Below, in pieces: positions 44,638 to 56,881 of a DNA stretch of 64,000 nt (position 1 is the first letter of the stretch; each line of letters begins with the position of its first letter). The stretch is from NCBI GenBank assembly GCA_015231795.1, contig JADGAX010000001.1, positions 682,001-746,000 of the forward strand, written 5' to 3'. The position numbers were made by a program, and so were the translations under genes. This DNA comes from Alphaproteobacteria bacterium. GTDB lineage: Bacteria > Pseudomonadota > Alphaproteobacteria > Rhodospirillales > WMHbin7. Under the pieces are notes generated by a model. That model made no database searches, had not been told where the DNA came from, and saw nothing but the letters and a program-made list of their open reading frames with translations.

Positions 44638-45359
44638 TCAGCGCCGGGAAAGAACACATCCCCTGCCAGGATGCGCGTCGTTCCATCCAAAATCAGCGCC
44701 CCTTGCTCGTCAAGGCCGGTGAAGATGCCCGTCAGTGTGCGGTCTTCAAGCCGCACCTCAAGCGCCTCACCGATCCCCTTCGCATTGGACAGCCACAGAT
44801 CGCGGATCGGCAAGAAGCCCTGACTCCGCCAAAGCCCGTACAAGTCCCATAGGCGCGCCATAAGCCTTTCAAGCGCCGCCTGGGCGGTTAGATCATTATT
44901 CCAAGCCGAGAGCGCCGCCGCCGGATAGGGCGTGCCCGAAGGCGCCGATGCGATATTGATTCCCATGCCCAGCACGATGCCGCCGGGCGGGGCCGGTTCC
45001 AGCAGAATGCCGGAAATCTTGGCCCCGTCGGCCAGCACGTCGTTGGGCCACTTAAGACGAATGTCCGCCTGGGGGGCTGCCCAACTGGCAAGATCGGCAA
45101 TCGCCAGCGCCGCCACGAAACCCAGTTCGGCGGCCCGCATCAAAGGAACATCCGGCGTCAGGATCAGCGAGCAATAGAGATTGCCGGGCGGGCTTGCCCA
45201 GCTTCGTCCGCGCCGCCCCCGCCCGCCGGTTTGTTGGTCCGCCCAAACCAGCGCGCCCTCGCCTGCGCCGCCTTCGGCCAGGCTTTTCGCCTCGTCATTC
45301 GTACTGCCGACGCAAGCCCTTCGGTGAAGGACGAAAGCCGGCGGCAGACGAAGCGTCAT
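44622..45359 (-). CDS. birA: Biotin-[acetyl-CoA-carboxylase] ligase BirA (short form)
   Basis: 245 residues containing only the catalytic and C-terminal domains. The biotinyl-AMP site is [10 protein letters not shown], with [17 protein letters not shown] after it. There is no N-terminal helix-turn-helix, so unlike E. coli BirA it cannot repress biotin genes. It attaches biotin to carboxylases. The start overlaps the nuoN stop (TGATG), so it is part of the nuo transcript. Confidence 0.93.
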   Translation of the reverse strand: MTLRLPPAFVLHRRACVGSTNDEAKSLAEGGAGEGALVWADQQTGGRGRRGRSWASPPGNLYCSLILTPDVPLMRAAELGFVAALAIADLASWAAPQADIRLKWPNDVLADGAKISGILLEPAPPGGIVLGMGINIASAPSGTPYPAAALSAWNNDLTAQAALERLMARLWDLYGLWRSQGFLPIRDLWLSNAKGIGEALEVRLEDRTLTGIFTGLDEQGALILDGTTRILAGDVFFPGADQSEK

Positions 45360-46816
45360 CAGTGGGGGAATAGGGTTTTCGCCGCCGCTTCCGACAGCCT
45401 AAGCACCGGCATGGGAACCAGGAAGAAGAAAGCGACCACAATGGTGGAAACCGTCAGCACCACGCTCATGGTCCGCCCGATAGCCTTGTCCAAGGCTTCG
45501 ATCGGCTCGTCGAAATACATGACCTTGACGATGCGCAGATAATAGAAGGCGGCCACGGCACTGGTTAGCACGCCCAGAATGGCCAGCGTATACAAGCCCG
45601 CATGGACGGCGGCCAGGAAGACATAGAGCTTGCCGAAGAACCCGGCCAGCGGCGGAATGCCCGCCATCGAAAACATGAACAGCGCCATGGCCAGCGCCAT
45701 CAGGGGATTGGTGCGCGCCAGCCCCGCCAGATCGTCGATCCCCTCGACGGCGCGGCCCTTGACCCGCATGGCCAGGATGACGGCGAAAGCGCCCATATTC
45801 ATGGCCAGATAAATCGCCAGATAGACCAGAACGCCGGTGACGCCTTCCTGATTGCCGACCGCCAAACCCACCAGAGCGTAACCCGCATGGCCGATTGAGC
45901 TGTAAGCCATCAGACGTTTGATGTTGGTCTGCCCCAGCGCTCCGAAAGCGCCGATGGTCATGGACAGAATGGAGATCAGCACCAAAATGGGCTGCCATTG
46001 CGGCAACATGTCGCCGAAGGGGCCGGTCAGGACGCGGATGATCAGCGCGAAGGCGGCGATCTTGGGGGCGATGGCGAAAAAGGCGGTGACCGGCGTGGGA
46101 GCGCCCTCGTAAACGTCGGGCGTCCACATATGGAAGGGAGCGGCGGCCACCTTGAAGGCTAGACCCGCCAAAATGAAAGCCAGACCGATCTGCACGCCGA
46201 CCGGCGCATGGCCATGGCCCAGCACCTTGGCGATCTGCTCGAAGCCCGTGGCGCCCGCATAACCATAGACCAGCGACATGCCGAACAGCAGCAGGCCGGA
46301 AGCCAAAGCGCCCAGCATGAAATATTTCAAGCCCGCCTCGGTCGAGCGCGCATTGTCGCGATGATAGGCGGCGATCACATACAGCGACAGGCTTTGCAGC
46401 TCTAGCCCCATATACAAAGCCATCAGATCGTTGGCCGAGATCATCACGCTCATGCCAAGGGCCGCGAACATCACCAGCACGGGATATTCGAAACGGGCCA
46501 GCTTTTCGCGCTCGAACCAAGCCCGTGCCATGGCCAGCGTGAAGGCCGATGCGCCAAGCACCATCAGCTTCATGAAACGCGCAAAGCCGTCTTGCACGAA
46601 CAAGCCGTCGAAGGCGTGAACCGCAACCCCGCCCTTGGGCGTGACCAGATAGGCCAAGCCGCCTGCCAGCACCAAAAGAACGGCGCCCATGTAAAAGAAC
46701 AGGCGCGGACGCTCCTCGCCCTTGCCGAAAACGCCCAGCATCAGAACGGCCATGGCGGCCACGGCCAGAAAAATTTCGGGCAACGCCGGAGCCATGACGG
46801 GAAGTACGCCGCTCAT
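45359..46816 (-). CDS. nuoN: NADH-quinone oxidoreductase subunit N
   Basis: 485 residues, fourteen predicted transmembrane helices, antiporter-like. Key motifs are LELQSLSLYVIAAY (with the helix-5 Glu), KVAAAPFHMWTPDVYEG and LMAYSSIGHAGYALVG. It is one of three proton-pumping subunits of complex I. It follows nuoM by five bases. Confidence 0.95.
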   Translation of the reverse strand: MSGVLPVMAPALPEIFLAVAAMAVLMLGVFGKGEERPRLFFYMGAVLLVLAGGLAYLVTPKGGVAVHAFDGLFVQDGFARFMKLMVLGASAFTLAMARAWFEREKLARFEYPVLVMFAALGMSVMISANDLMALYMGLELQSLSLYVIAAYHRDNARSTEAGLKYFMLGALASGLLLFGMSLVYGYAGATGFEQIAKVLGHGHAPVGVQIGLAFILAGLAFKVAAAPFHMWTPDVYEGAPTPVTAFFAIAPKIAAFALIIRVLTGPFGDMLPQWQPILVLISILSMTIGAFGALGQTNIKRLMAYSSIGHAGYALVGLAVGNQEGVTGVLVYLAIYLAMNMGAFAVILAMRVKGRAVEGIDDLAGLARTNPLMALAMALFMFSMAGIPPLAGFFGKLYVFLAAVHAGLYTLAILGVLTSAVAAFYYLRIVKVMYFDEPIEALDKAIGRTMSVVLTVSTIVVAFFFLVPMPVLRLSEAAAKTLFPH

Positions 46817-46821
46817 GCCAT

Positions 46822-48525
46822 CTACTCCTGCTTCGCTTGTGGGGCGCCAGCGTCGCCGGGGGCGGTTGCTGGGGCCGTGGCCTCGGGGGCCGGAATGGTT
46901 TGCGGGCTTTCCGCTGGGGCAACCGGGGCCGTCACCGGCGGCTCGGCCGTCACAGGAGCGGCGGCGGCGGGCGCTTCGACTGCTGGCGGCGATGCGGCTT
47001 CGGCTGCTGGCGCAGGCAAAGCGGCGGGCTGGGCCGGATTTTTGCCCAGCGACGCTCGATGATTCAAGATCAGATTATCGACCGAGACATGCATGACGTT
47101 CAGATAGCTGGACGGATAGATGCCCATCCACAGAACGACGGCGATCAAGGGAGCGAACACCACGATCTCGCGCATATTCAGATCAAGGATGTTTTTCAAA
47201 TCCTCGCGCACCAACTTGCCGAACACCACGCGCCGGTAAAGCAGCAACATATAGGCCGCCCCCAACACCACGCCGGTCGAAGCCAGCAGCGCCACCCATG
47301 TATTGGCGCGGAAAGCGCCCAGCAGCACCAGGAACTCGCCCACGAAGCCAGACGTGCCGGGCAGGCCGACGGCGGCCAGCATGAAGACCATGAAGACCAG
47401 CGCGTAGCGCGGCATGCGTTGCACCAAGCCGCCGTAGCGCGAAATTTCTCGCGTATGCATGCGGTCATAGACCACGCCCACGCACAGGAACAAAGCACCC
47501 GACACCACGCCGTGCGACAGCATCTGGAAGATGGCGCCCTCGACCGCCTGCGGCGTCATGGCGAAAATGCCGATGGTGACGAAGCCCATATGCGCCACGG
47601 AAGAATAGGCGATCAGCTTCTTCATGTCTTCCTGGGCCAAGGCCACCAGCGACGTGTAAATGATGGCGACGATCGACAGGGTATAGACCAGCGGCGTGAA
47701 ATATTCCGTCGCTTCCGGCAGCATCGGCACCGAGAAGCGGATGAAGCCGTAAGCGCCCATCTTCAACAGCACGCCAGCCAGGATGACCGAGCCGCCGGTG
47801 GGCGCCTCGACATGCGCGTCGGGCAACCAAGTATGGAACGGCCACATCGGCACCTTGACCGCGAAGCTGGCGAAGAAGGCCAGCCACAGCCAATATTGCA
47901 TCGAGACCGGGAAGGGAATGCCCATCAGGGTCGGGATGTCGAAACTGCCCGCGTGCCAAGACATGGCCAGCATGGCGACCAGCATCAAGACCGAACCCGC
48001 CAGGGTGTAGAGGAAGAACTTGAAGGCGGCGTAAACGCGCCTGGGGCCGCCCCAGACGCCGATGATCAGGAACATCGGGATCAGCACGCCTTCGAAGAAG
48101 AAATAGAACAGCACGAAATCAAGCGCGCAGAACATGCCCACCATCATGGTTTCCAGAACCAGGAAGGCGACCATGTATTCCTTCACCCGCTTCTCGATCG
48201 ATCCGAAACTTTGCAAGATGCAGATCGGCGTCAGGAAGGTCGACAGGATGACGAACAGCATGGAAATGCCGTCCACCCCCATATGGTAAGTGATGTTCAA
48301 TTGCGGCAGCCAATTGGCCTTCTCGACCAACTGGAAGTCTGGCGTGGTGGGATCGAATTTGATCCAGATGCCCAGCGACAGCAAGAAGGTGCCCAGCGAT
48401 GTCAGAAGCGCCACATGCCTTGCATTGGCGGCCACGACCTTGTCGTCGCCGCGCACGAACATGATGAAGGCCGCACCCGCCAGGGGCAGGAAGGTTACGA
48501 GCGATAGAAGGGGCCAGTTGTTCAT
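46822..48525 (-). CDS. nuoM: NADH-quinone oxidoreductase subunit M with an unusual Pro/Ala-rich tail
   Basis: 567 residues. The core (~1-490) is a standard antiporter-like subunit: [17 protein letters not shown] with the helix-5 Glu, [20 protein letters not shown], and [16 protein letters not shown]. After the last helix about 75 residues follow that are rich in Pro, Ala and Glu with no hydrophobic segment. NuoM normally ends near residue 500, so this tail is lineage-specific. Confidence 0.94.
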   Translation of the reverse strand: MNNWPLLSLVTFLPLAGAAFIMFVRGDDKVVAANARHVALLTSLGTFLLSLGIWIKFDPTTPDFQLVEKANWLPQLNITYHMGVDGISMLFVILSTFLTPICILQSFGSIEKRVKEYMVAFLVLETMMVGMFCALDFVLFYFFFEGVLIPMFLIIGVWGGPRRVYAAFKFFLYTLAGSVLMLVAMLAMSWHAGSFDIPTLMGIPFPVSMQYWLWLAFFASFAVKVPMWPFHTWLPDAHVEAPTGGSVILAGVLLKMGAYGFIRFSVPMLPEATEYFTPLVYTLSIVAIIYTSLVALAQEDMKKLIAYSSVAHMGFVTIGIFAMTPQAVEGAIFQMLSHGVVSGALFLCVGVVYDRMHTREISRYGGLVQRMPRYALVFMVFMLAAVGLPGTSGFVGEFLVLLGAFRANTWVALLASTGVVLGAAYMLLLYRRVVFGKLVREDLKNILDLNMREIVVFAPLIAVVLWMGIYPSSYLNVMHVSVDNLILNHRASLGKNPAQPAALPAPAAEAASPPAVEAPAAAAPVTAEPPVTAPVAPAESPQTIPAPEATAPATAPGDAGAPQAKQE

Positions 48526-48532
48526 CAGGGCC

Positions 48533-50467
48533 TCATCCCGCTTGGTTGTAGACGTACCACGTCACCAGCACGAACATGCCGGCGATCATGGCGAAGGCAT
48601 AGTGGTAAACAAGTCCGCTTTGGAAGCGTTGCAGGCGCTTGAAAACACCCTGACAGAAAGCCGCCACCCCATCGGGGCCGCAACCGTCGATCAGCGCGCC
48701 GTCGCCATCCTTCCACAAGCCGCGGCCCAGCCAAAAGGCGGGACGCACGAATAGAAAATCGTACAACTCGTCGAAATACCACTTGTTCAACAAGAACAGA
48801 TAGACCGGGCGGAAACGCTCGGCCAGGAACTTGGGAATGGCGGGCAGGAAGGCGTAGAAGACATAGGCCAGCAGAATGCCCGACACCGCCAGCACCACCG
48901 GCAGCAGCTTCACCCAGGTAGGCACCGAATGCGCCGCTTCCACCGAATCATGGGTGGCCAGCACGGCGATGGCGTCGCCCCAGAAATGCGCGCGGTCATG
49001 GCCGACGAACAGTTCATAGCCGATGCCGCCCGCGAACAAGGCGCCGATGGCCAGCACCATCAGCGGCACGATCATCACCGGCGGCGATTCATGGACATGC
49101 GCCATGACATGGTCGTCGGCCCTGGGCTTGCCGTGGAAGGTCAAGATGAGCAGACGCCAGGAATAGAAGGCAGTCAGGAAGGCGACCAGCGATCCGATCC
49201 AGAAGGCGAATTGGCCAACCCCGGTGCCAGCCCCCCAGGCGGCTTCCAAGATGGTGTCCTTGGAATAATAACCCGCAAAGAAAGGAATGCCCGCCAGCGC
49301 GAGATTGCCGATCCACATCAACAGCCAGGTGACCTTGATGTGTTTCCAGATGCCGCCCATCTTGCGAATGTCTTGCTCGTCGGACATGGCGTGGATGACC
49401 GAACCGGCCCCCAGGAACAGAAGCGCCTTGAAGAAGGCGTGCGTCATCAGATGGAAGATGCCCGCCGAATAGGCCGAAACGCCGCAGGCGAAGAACATGT
49501 AACCCAACTGCGAACAGGTGGAATAGGCGATCACCCGCTTGATGTCGTTTTGCACGCAGCCCACGGTGGCCGCGAAGAAAGCGGTTGAGGCGCCCACGAT
49601 GGTCACCACCATCAGGGCGGTTTCCGATTGTTCGAACAAGGGCGACAGGCGGGCCACCATGAAGACGCCAGCCGTGACCATAGTCGCGGCATGGATCAGC
49701 GCGGAAACCGGCGTCGGGCCTTCCATGGCGTCGGGCAGCCACGTATGCAAGAACAATTGCGCCGATTTGCCCATGGCGCCGACGAACAAAAGCAGGCACA
49801 GCGTGGTCATGGCGGGCAGTTGCAGCCCCAGGAATTCGATGCGGGCATTGGCCATCGAGGCCGAGGCCGCGAAGATGGTGTCCAGATGCACGGTGTCGAA
49901 CAGCACGAAGACGCCGAAGATGCCAAGCGCGAAACCGAAATCGCCCACCCGGTTGACCAGAAAGGCCTTGATGGCGGCGGCATTGGCGCTGGGACGCTCG
50001 TACCAGAAGCCGATCAGCAGATACGAGGCGACGCCCACCCCTTCCCAGCCGAAGAACATCTGCACCAGATTGTCGCTGGTCACCAGCATCAGCATGAAGA
50101 AAGTGAAGAGCGACAGGTAGGATTGGAAGCGCGGGATGGAATGGTCGTGATGCATGTAGCCGATGGAATAGACATGCACCATGAACGAGACCCAGGTCAC
50201 GGTCAGCACCATGACGGCGGTCAGCGTGTCGAATTTCAGCGCCCAGCGCACTTGTAGATCGCCGGAACTGACCCAATCGAGCAGCACCACAGTTTGCGGA
50301 TTGTGGCCCAACGCCACGTCCAGGAAGACCGGGATGGCCAGAATGGCGGCTAGGCCGACGCCCGAACAGGTGACGATCTGCGCGCCCAGATCGCCCAGGC
50401 GGCGATTCATCAGGCCCGCGATGGCGGCGGCCAGCAGCGGCAGGAAGACGGCAAGGGTCATCGACAT
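48533..50467 (-). CDS. nuoL: NADH-quinone oxidoreductase subunit L
   Basis: 644 residues, the largest antiporter-like subunit, with a long lateral helix near the C-terminus. Motifs include [39 protein letters not shown] and [17 protein letters not shown]. The NuoL-specific gating Asp/Lys segments appear intact. It follows nuoK by five bases. Confidence 0.95.
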   Translation of the reverse strand: MSMTLAVFLPLLAAAIAGLMNRRLGDLGAQIVTCSGVGLAAILAIPVFLDVALGHNPQTVVLLDWVSSGDLQVRWALKFDTLTAVMVLTVTWVSFMVHVYSIGYMHHDHSIPRFQSYLSLFTFFMLMLVTSDNLVQMFFGWEGVGVASYLLIGFWYERPSANAAAIKAFLVNRVGDFGFALGIFGVFVLFDTVHLDTIFAASASMANARIEFLGLQLPAMTTLCLLLFVGAMGKSAQLFLHTWLPDAMEGPTPVSALIHAATMVTAGVFMVARLSPLFEQSETALMVVTIVGASTAFFAATVGCVQNDIKRVIAYSTCSQLGYMFFACGVSAYSAGIFHLMTHAFFKALLFLGAGSVIHAMSDEQDIRKMGGIWKHIKVTWLLMWIGNLALAGIPFFAGYYSKDTILEAAWGAGTGVGQFAFWIGSLVAFLTAFYSWRLLILTFHGKPRADDHVMAHVHESPPVMIVPLMVLAIGALFAGGIGYELFVGHDRAHFWGDAIAVLATHDSVEAAHSVPTWVKLLPVVLAVSGILLAYVFYAFLPAIPKFLAERFRPVYLFLLNKWYFDELYDFLFVRPAFWLGRGLWKDGDGALIDGCGPDGVAAFCQGVFKRLQRFQSGLVYHYAFAMIAGMFVLVTWYVYNQAG

Positions 50468-50472
50468 GTCCG

Positions 50473-50784
50473 TCAGCCTTTCATCTGGTTGATGTCTTCG
50501 ACCGCGATGGTCCCGCGGTTGCGGTAGAAAACCACCACGATGGCCAAGCCGATGGCGGCCTCGGCGGCGGCGACGGTCAGGATGAACATCGAGAAGACCT
50601 GACCGGCCAGATCGCCCAAATGCGACGAAAAAGCGACCAGATTGAGATTGACCGCCAGCAGCATCAGTTCCACCGACATCAAGATGACGATGACGTTCTT
50701 GCGGTTCAGGAAGATGCCCAGCACGCCCAGCGTGAACAGGGCGGCGGCGACGATCAGGTAATGGGCCAAGCCGACGGTCATCAT
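50473..50784 (-). CDS. nuoK: NADH-quinone oxidoreductase subunit K
   Basis: 103 residues, three transmembrane helices. The conserved buried Glu residues are in [15 protein letters not shown] and [14 protein letters not shown]. Two adjacent ATGs exist (50784 and 50781); 50784 overlaps the nuoJ stop by four bases. A longer open frame upstream is only read-through in the nuoJ/nuoI region. Confidence 0.95.
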   Translation of the reverse strand: MMTVGLAHYLIVAAALFTLGVLGIFLNRKNVIVILMSVELMLLAVNLNLVAFSSHLGDLAGQVFSMFILTVAAAEAAIGLAIVVVFYRNRGTIAVEDINQMKG

Positions 50785-51395
50785 CCGATTCCTCCGCCCA
50801 CCGGCACTTTGCGGATCTCCAGCGTGTCCTCCGGCCTGCGCGCCAATTGATCGGCGATGTTCTGGCGCTTCGTGCTGGGCCGCTTGCGCAGCGTCAGCAT
50901 GATGGCGCCCACCATGGCGACCAGCAGCACCATGCCCGAAAGCTGGAACAAGAACAGGTATTTCGTATAGATGATCTGCCCCAGCGCCTTGGTGTTGGTC
51001 ACCTGCGCCATGTCGGGCGTGGCCGCAGCGATCATCTGCTTGGCTTCGGGTGCTTCGTGCCAGCCCGCGAAAACGGTGGCCAGCTCGATCAAAAGCACAA
51101 GACCGATGGCGGCGCCCACCGGCAGGTAATGCAAAAAACCTTGGCGCAATTCGACGAAATTGATGTCGAGCATCATGACCACGAACAAGAACAGCACCGC
51201 CACCGCGCCGACATAGACCACCACCAACACCATGGCCAGAAATTCGGCGCCCAGCAGCAAGAACAGACCCGCCGCGTTGAAGAAAACGAAGATCAGGAAC
51301 AGCACCGAATGAACGGGGTTCCTGGCCGAGATCACCATCACGCCGCCGAAGACGGCGAGAATGGCGAACATGTAAAAGACGGCGGCCTGGATCAT
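50781..51395 (-). CDS. nuoJ: NADH-quinone oxidoreductase subunit J
   Basis: 204 residues, five transmembrane helices. The motif [20 protein letters not shown] and the helix-3 segment [20 protein letters not shown] (with the conserved Tyr region) identify NuoJ. The C-terminal tail ([19 protein letters not shown]) is cytoplasmic. It starts 15 bases after nuoI. Confidence 0.94.
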   Translation of the reverse strand: MIQAAVFYMFAILAVFGGVMVISARNPVHSVLFLIFVFFNAAGLFLLLGAEFLAMVLVVVYVGAVAVLFLFVVMMLDINFVELRQGFLHYLPVGAAIGLVLLIELATVFAGWHEAPEAKQMIAAATPDMAQVTNTKALGQIIYTKYLFLFQLSGMVLLVAMVGAIMLTLRKRPSTKRQNIADQLARRPEDTLEIRKVPVGGGIG

Positions 51396-51410
51396 GGCGT
51401 TCTTCCCCCC

Positions 51411-51902
51411 TTACCGGTACGGCGCATCGGCTTCGATGCGCGCCGCCAGTTCGGTTTCCCAGCGCTCGCCGTTGGCGAGCAGTTTGGCCTTGTTGTACAT
51501 CAGCTCGGCCCTTGTTTCGGTGGCGTTCTCGAAATTCGGGCCTTCGACGATGGCGTCCACCGGGCAGGCTTCCTGGCACATGCCGCAATAGATGCACTTC
51601 GTCATGTCGATATCGTAGCGTCTGGCGCGCCGAGATCCGTCTTCGCGCACCTCGCCTTCGATGGTGATGGCCAGCGCCGGGCAGATCGCTTCGCACAGCT
51701 TGCACGAAATGCAGCGCTCTTCCCCGTTGGGATAGCGCCTAAGCGCGTGCTCGCCCCTGAAACGCGGGCTAAGCGGCCCCTTCTCGAAGGGATAGTTGAT
51801 GGTGACGGACGGCCTGAAGAAGAAATACTTCAGCGTGCAGGCCATGCCCTGCAACAGTTCGATCAAGAAGAAAGAGCGCAAGGTGCTGTTCATGAAGCTC
51901 AT
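51411..51902 (-). CDS. nuoI: NADH-quinone oxidoreductase subunit I
   Basis: 163 residues. Two [4Fe-4S] motifs are present, [12 protein letters not shown] and [12 protein letters not shown], which carry clusters N6a and N6b toward quinone. The ATG at 51902 is chosen because a strong AGGAGGGGG site precedes it; an in-frame ATG further upstream lies inside the nuoH end. Confidence 0.95.
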   Translation of the reverse strand: MSFMNSTLRSFFLIELLQGMACTLKYFFFRPSVTINYPFEKGPLSPRFRGEHALRRYPNGEERCISCKLCEAICPALAITIEGEVREDGSRRARRYDIDMTKCIYCGMCQEACPVDAIVEGPNFENATETRAELMYNKAKLLANGERWETELAARIEADAPYR

Positions 51903-51915
51903 CCTAGCCCCCTCC

Positions 51916-52938
51916 TCACTTCGGCACCAGACCGGTGAACTGAAGCACACCGGCAGTGATGACGAGCCAAGCCAGGGATAATGGCAAGAACACCTTCCAG
52001 CCCAGACGCATCAGCTGATCATAGCGATAGCGGGGGAAGGTGGCGCGCACCCACAGGAAGAAGAACAGCACGAAGGCGATCTTGGCGGCGAACCAGATGG
52101 GGCCGGGAATCCAGGTGAACAGCGCGATGTCCATCGGCGGCAGCCAGCCGCCCAGGAACAGAATGACGGTCATGGCGCTCATCAAGATCATGTTGGCGTA
52201 TTCGCCCAGGAAGAACAGGGCGAAGGGCATCGACGAATATTCGACATTGTAGCCCGCCACCAGTTCGGCCTCGGCCTCTGGCAGATCGAAGGGCGAGCGG
52301 TTGGTTTCGGCCAGGCCCGAGATGAAGAAGACCACGAACATCGGCAGATGGGGGATGAAGAACCACACCGTCTTTTGCGCCGTCACCACGTCGGACAGGT
52401 TCAGCGAGCCAACGGTCAGCAGCACCGAAATCAGCACGAAGCCGATCGACACTTCGTAGGACACCATCTGCGCCGCCGAGCGCAAGCCGCCCAGCAAAGC
52501 GTAGCGCGAGTTGGACGCCCAGCCCGACATGATGATGCCGTAAACGCCCAGGCTTGAAATCGCGAACAGGTACAAGATGCCAACATTGATGTCGGCCAAC
52601 ACCAACCCTTCTCCGAAGGGAATCACCGCCCAGGCGGCCAGCGCCAGGAAGAAGGTGAGCATGGGGGCCAGGAAGAAGACCGTGGCGTTGGCCCTGGTGG
52701 GCAGCACGGTTTCCTTCAAGAACAGTTTCAAGCCGTCGGCGAAGGGCTGCAACAGGCCGAAGGGGCCGACCACGTTGGGCCCCTTTCGCATCTGCATGGC
52801 GGCGATGATCTTGCGTTCAGCATAAGTAAGGTAGGCCACGGCGACCAGAAGCGGCACCACGATGACGACGATCTTGATGACCAGCCACAGAAGCGGCCAC
52901 AAATATTCAACCCAGAGATTGGCGAGAAGTTCAGCCAT
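51916..52938 (-). CDS. nuoH: NADH-quinone oxidoreductase subunit H
   Basis: 340 residues, eight transmembrane helices. The quinone-site region [20 protein letters not shown] is followed by [16 protein letters not shown], and the later loop is [20 protein letters not shown]. The ATG at 52938 (MAELLANLW) overlaps the nuoG stop by eight bases; an ATG 33 bases upstream is unlikely. Confidence 0.95.
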   Translation of the reverse strand: MAELLANLWVEYLWPLLWLVIKIVVIVVPLLVAVAYLTYAERKIIAAMQMRKGPNVVGPFGLLQPFADGLKLFLKETVLPTRANATVFFLAPMLTFFLALAAWAVIPFGEGLVLADINVGILYLFAISSLGVYGIIMSGWASNSRYALLGGLRSAAQMVSYEVSIGFVLISVLLTVGSLNLSDVVTAQKTVWFFIPHLPMFVVFFISGLAETNRSPFDLPEAEAELVAGYNVEYSSMPFALFFLGEYANMILMSAMTVILFLGGWLPPMDIALFTWIPGPIWFAAKIAFVLFFFLWVRATFPRYRYDQLMRLGWKVFLPLSLAWLVITAGVLQFTGLVPK

Positions 52939-54994
52939 GAGTTCCCGTCCTGGGCTTGGCGCCGCTGACAAATGTTTCGACGCAGACCGCCATGGTGGGC
53001 GAAGCCCGACCGATGGCGTCGGTCATGTAGTAGTTGGCGATTGCCGTCTTCAACGGCTCGTCGGCCACCGGACCCGGCGTTCCGAACGGCCCCCAAGCGG
53101 CGGGAACGACGACATCTTGCTTGGCGAACAGCGGATTGATGTCGATCAGTCGGGCGCGCATCTGGCTTAAATTGTCATAGGGCATATGGATGCCGATAAC
53201 CTCGGCCAAGGCGCGCACGATCCGCCAATCTTCCCTGGCTTGGCCGGGCGGGAAGACGGCCAGCTTGGTCTGTTGCACGCGCCCTTCGGTGTTCACGTAG
53301 GTGGCGTTCTTTTCGGTATAGGCGGCACCCGGCAAAATGACGTCGGCACGCGACGCACCCACATCGCCGTGATGGCCCTGATAGATGACGAAAGCCGAAC
53401 CCAGACGCGACACGTCGATCTCGTCGGCTCCCAACAGATAAACCAGCTTGATGTCGCCCTTGCTGGCGCCTTCCAGAATGGCCTTGACGCCCTGCCCGCC
53501 GCCCACCGGCACGAAGCCGAGATCGAGAGCGCCCACGCGGCCAGCCGCCGTATGCAGCACCGAGAAACCGTTCCAGCCATCGGCGATCATGCCGCAGTTT
53601 TCAGCCAGTTTGCGGGCACCGGCCAGAATGGCGGCCCCGTCATGGCGCGACAACGCCCCCATACCCAGGATCAGCATCGGCTTCTTGGCCGCCTTCAGCA
53701 CGCCAGCGAAAGGATGCTTGCCCGAAGCGATCTCCTCGATCAGCGCAGCGCTGTCGCCCAGATGTTCGTATTTGAAAATCTGGTCCATCTTGGGACCGAT
53801 CACGCCCACCGGGAAGTTGGACTTCAGCGAGCGCTTGCGGATGCGCGCATTCAGAACCGGCGCTTCCTTCCTGGGATTGACGCCGATCATCAAAAGCGCG
53901 TCGGCCTGTTCGATGCCAGCGATGGTGGCGTTGAACAAATAGCCCGCCCGACAGGAAGGATCGATCTGCGCGAAATCCTGGCGGCAATCGAGATTGGCCA
54001 CCTTCAGGTCGGTCATCAGGTCTTTCAGGGCGGCGATGGATTCGCAATCTGCCAAGTCGCCCACAATGGCGGCCATGGCGGCAGCAGGCGTGCTTTTCAG
54101 CTTCGACGCCGCCAGATTGAGCGCTTCGGTCCAACTGGCTTCGCGCAAGTGACCGTTCTCGCGGATATAGGGACGGTCCAGGCGGCTTCGCATTAAGCCA
54201 TCCACCGCGAAGCGGCTTTTGTCGCCCAGCCATTCCTCGTTGATGTCGTCATTGTTGCGCGGCATGACGCGCAAAACCTCGTTGCCCCGACTGTCGGCGC
54301 GGATGTTCGACCCCAGCGCGTCCAGACAATCGATGGTTTCGGTCTTCTTCAGCTCCCACGGGCGCGCCTTGAAGGCGTAAGGCGCGCTGGTCAGCGCTCC
54401 GACCGGACACAGATCAATCAGGCAGCCCGACAATTCGGTGCCGATCGCCTTGCCGACATAAGTGTCGATTTCCAGATGCTCGCCCCTGCCGATGCCGCCC
54501 AGATCGGGCACGCCCGCCACTTCGGTCGTGAAGCGCACACAGCGCGTGCAGGTGATGCAGCGCGTCATCTCGGCCTTCACCAGGGGGCCGAAATCCTTCT
54601 TCTTGAGCGCGTTCTTGACCTCGGCAAAACGGCCACGGTCGCGGCCATAGGCCACCGCCTGATCTTGCAAATCACACTCGCCGCCCTGATCGCAGATCGG
54701 GCAGTCAAGCGGATGGTTGATCAAGATCAGTTCCATCACGCCCTTGCGGGCCTTCAGAATGTTGGCGGTGCTGGTGCGCACCACCATTCCCTCGCCCACC
54801 GGCATGGCGCAGGACGCCACCGGCTTGGGGGCCTTTTCCACCTCGACCAAGCACATGCGGCAATTGCCCGCGATGGTCAGGCGTTCGTGGTAGCAAAAGC
54901 GGGGAATCTCGATGCCCAGCGTCTCGGCCGCCTGCAAGATGGTGGTGCCGGGAGCGACGTCGATTTCAATGCCGTCGATGGTGAGCTTTGGCAT
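52931..54994 (-). CDS. nuoG: NADH-quinone oxidoreductase subunit G
   Basis: 687 residues. The N-terminal ferredoxin-like part has the [2Fe-2S] Cys set ([14 protein letters not shown]) and the [10 protein letters not shown] segment; [11 protein letters not shown] and a later Cys provide [4Fe-4S] clusters. The C-terminal part is a molybdopterin-oxidoreductase-like fold without cofactor. It follows nuoF by 12 bases. Confidence 0.95.
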   Translation of the reverse strand: MPKLTIDGIEIDVAPGTTILQAAETLGIEIPRFCYHERLTIAGNCRMCLVEVEKAPKPVASCAMPVGEGMVVRTSTANILKARKGVMELILINHPLDCPICDQGGECDLQDQAVAYGRDRGRFAEVKNALKKKDFGPLVKAEMTRCITCTRCVRFTTEVAGVPDLGGIGRGEHLEIDTYVGKAIGTELSGCLIDLCPVGALTSAPYAFKARPWELKKTETIDCLDALGSNIRADSRGNEVLRVMPRNNDDINEEWLGDKSRFAVDGLMRSRLDRPYIRENGHLREASWTEALNLAASKLKSTPAAAMAAIVGDLADCESIAALKDLMTDLKVANLDCRQDFAQIDPSCRAGYLFNATIAGIEQADALLMIGVNPRKEAPVLNARIRKRSLKSNFPVGVIGPKMDQIFKYEHLGDSAALIEEIASGKHPFAGVLKAAKKPMLILGMGALSRHDGAAILAGARKLAENCGMIADGWNGFSVLHTAAGRVGALDLGFVPVGGGQGVKAILEGASKGDIKLVYLLGADEIDVSRLGSAFVIYQGHHGDVGASRADVILPGAAYTEKNATYVNTEGRVQQTKLAVFPPGQAREDWRIVRALAEVIGIHMPYDNLSQMRARLIDINPLFAKQDVVVPAAWGPFGTPGPVADEPLKTAIANYYMTDAIGRASPTMAVCVETFVSGAKPRTGTHG

Positions 54995-55006
54995 CCTGTC
55001 CTCGCC

Positions 55007-56284
55007 CTACAGCCTAGCCGAGCGGCGCGCCAGAATGCGGCGCTCCATCTCGGGCCTGAAACTACGGATCAATCCCTGGATCGGCCAAGCGGCGGCGTCG
55101 CCCAGCGCGCAAATCGTGTGGCCTTCGACCTGACGGGTCACTTCGTCGAGCATGTCGATCTCTTCGATCTCGGCCTCGCCGCTGACCATGCGCTGCATCA
55201 TGCGCCACATCCAGCCCGTGCCCTCGCGGCAAGGCGTGCACTGGCCGCAGCTTTCATGCATGTAGAAATAAGACAGTCTTGCGATGGCCTTGACGATGTC
55301 GGTGGACTTGTCCATCACGATCACGGCGGCGGTACCCAGGCCGGAACGCACTTCGCGCAGCGCGTCGAAATCCATCAGCACATTGTCGCAGATGTCCTTG
55401 GTCAGCACCGGCACCGACGAGCCGCCGGGAATCACGCCCAGCAGATTGTCCCAGCCGCCGCGCACGCCGCCCGCATGTTTCTCGATAAGTTCCCGAAGCG
55501 GAATGCTCATCGATTCTTCCACGTTGCAGGGCTTGTTCACATGGCCAGAAATGCAAAAAAGCTTGGTGCCCGCATTGTTGGGCCGCCCGAAACTGGAGAA
55601 CCAGCTAGCGCCCCGGCGTAGAATGGTCGCCACCACGGCGATTGATTCCACATTGTTGACCGTGGTCGGGCAGCCATAGAGGCCGATGCCCGCCGGGAAA
55701 GGCGGCTTCAAGCGCGGCTGGCCTTTCTTGCCCTCGATGCTTTCGATCAGCGCCGATTCCTCGCCGCAGACATAGGCGCCCATGCCGCGATGGATATAGA
55801 CCTCGAAGTCCCATCCCGAGCCGCAGGCGTTCTTGCCGATCAATCCGGCGTCGCGCGCCTGATCGATGGCGGTTTGCAAAGCCTCGGCCTCGCGATAGAA
55901 CTCGCCGCGCACGTAGATGTAAGCCGCATGGGCTTGCACGGCGAAGCCGGCGATCAAGCAGCCTTCGATCAGCTTGTGCGGATCATGGCGCAGAATTTCG
56001 CGGTCCTTGCAGGTGCCGGGTTCGCCCTCATCGGCATTGACGACCAGGAAATGCGGGCGCGCCCCCACTTCCTTGGGCATGAACGACCATTTGACGCCGG
56101 TCGAGAATCCGGCGCCGCCACGTCCGCGCAGGCCCGAGGATTTCACCTCGTTGATGATCCATTCGCGGCCCTTGGCCAAAATATCCTTGGTGCCGTCCCA
56201 GTCGCCGCGCGCCTTGGCGCCCTGCAAACCGAAATCATGCTGGCCGTAAAGATTGGTGAAGATGCGGTCCTTGTCGGTCAGCAT
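55007..56284 (-). CDS. nuoF: NADH-quinone oxidoreductase subunit F
   Basis: 425 residues, the NADH- and FMN-binding subunit. The NADH site is [18 protein letters not shown], the FMN region [20 protein letters not shown], and the N3 [4Fe-4S] cluster [11 protein letters not shown] plus a distal Cys in [10 protein letters not shown]. It starts 3 bases after nuoE. Confidence 0.95.
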   Translation of the reverse strand: MLTDKDRIFTNLYGQHDFGLQGAKARGDWDGTKDILAKGREWIINEVKSSGLRGRGGAGFSTGVKWSFMPKEVGARPHFLVVNADEGEPGTCKDREILRHDPHKLIEGCLIAGFAVQAHAAYIYVRGEFYREAEALQTAIDQARDAGLIGKNACGSGWDFEVYIHRGMGAYVCGEESALIESIEGKKGQPRLKPPFPAGIGLYGCPTTVNNVESIAVVATILRRGASWFSSFGRPNNAGTKLFCISGHVNKPCNVEESMSIPLRELIEKHAGGVRGGWDNLLGVIPGGSSVPVLTKDICDNVLMDFDALREVRSGLGTAAVIVMDKSTDIVKAIARLSYFYMHESCGQCTPCREGTGWMWRMMQRMVSGEAEIEEIDMLDEVTRQVEGHTICALGDAAAWPIQGLIRSFRPEMERRILARRSARL

Positions 56285-56287
56285 GGC

Positions 56288-56881
56288 TCAGCCCTCCCCC
56301 TTCAAGGTGGTCGGGCCGCCGATGGGAGCCGAATTCATGCGCCCGTTCTGGGGGCCATGCTTGGGCTTTTCGCCCTTCTTGATGGCTTCCAACACGCGGG
56401 TGATGGACGCTTCGTCAAGGTCTTCGAAATAGTCGTCATTGATGGCGGCCACCGGGGCATTCACGCAAGCGCCCGCGCATTCGACTTCGGAAAGCGTGAA
56501 CATGCCGTCCGGCGTGGTCTCGCCCAGGCCGATGCCCAGGGTCTTCTTGCAGGCCGACACCACTTGATCCGAGCCGCGCAACCAGCAAGGCAGATTGGTG
56601 CAAACCTGCACATGATGCCTGCCGACCGGCTTCTTGTTGTACATGGTGTAGAAGTTGGCGACCTCGTAGACCTTGATGGGATCAAGGCTGAGATAATCGG
56701 CCACGTAATCCATGGCGACGCGGGGCAGCCAGCCGCCCAGTTGGCGCTGCGCCAGATCGAGCAGCGGCATCACGGCGCTGCGGCTTCTGCCTTCGGGATA
56801 TTTGGCGACGATCGCCTTGGCCTTGGCGAGACTGTCGGCATCGAAGGCGAAATCCTTCGGTTCTTCGCGGTGAAAACTCAT
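56288..56881 (-). CDS. nuoE: NADH-quinone oxidoreductase subunit E
   Basis: 197 residues, thioredoxin-like fold. The N1a [2Fe-2S] ligands are in CTNLPC and ECAGAC. The ATG at 56881 overlaps the nuoD stop by four bases (ATGA); the longer open frame upstream is nuoD read in another frame. The C-terminus (~30 residues, [18 protein letters not shown]) is a short extension common in alphaproteobacteria. Confidence 0.95.
   Translation of the reverse strand: MSFHREEPKDFAFDADSLAKAKAIVAKYPEGRSRSAVMPLLDLAQRQLGGWLPRVAMDYVADYLSLDPIKVYEVANFYTMYNKKPVGRHHVQVCTNLPCWLRGSDQVVSACKKTLGIGLGETTPDGMFTLSEVECAGACVNAPVAAINDDYFEDLDEASITRVLEAIKKGEKPKHGPQNGRMNSAPIGGPTTLKGEG

Noticed and set aside
50473-51705. A 410-codon frame suggesting a NuoK fusion protein
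   Set aside because: The upstream part is an Arg/Gly-rich out-of-frame reading of nuoI and nuoJ; NuoK alone has the correct 103-residue length with a start overlapping the nuoJ stop.
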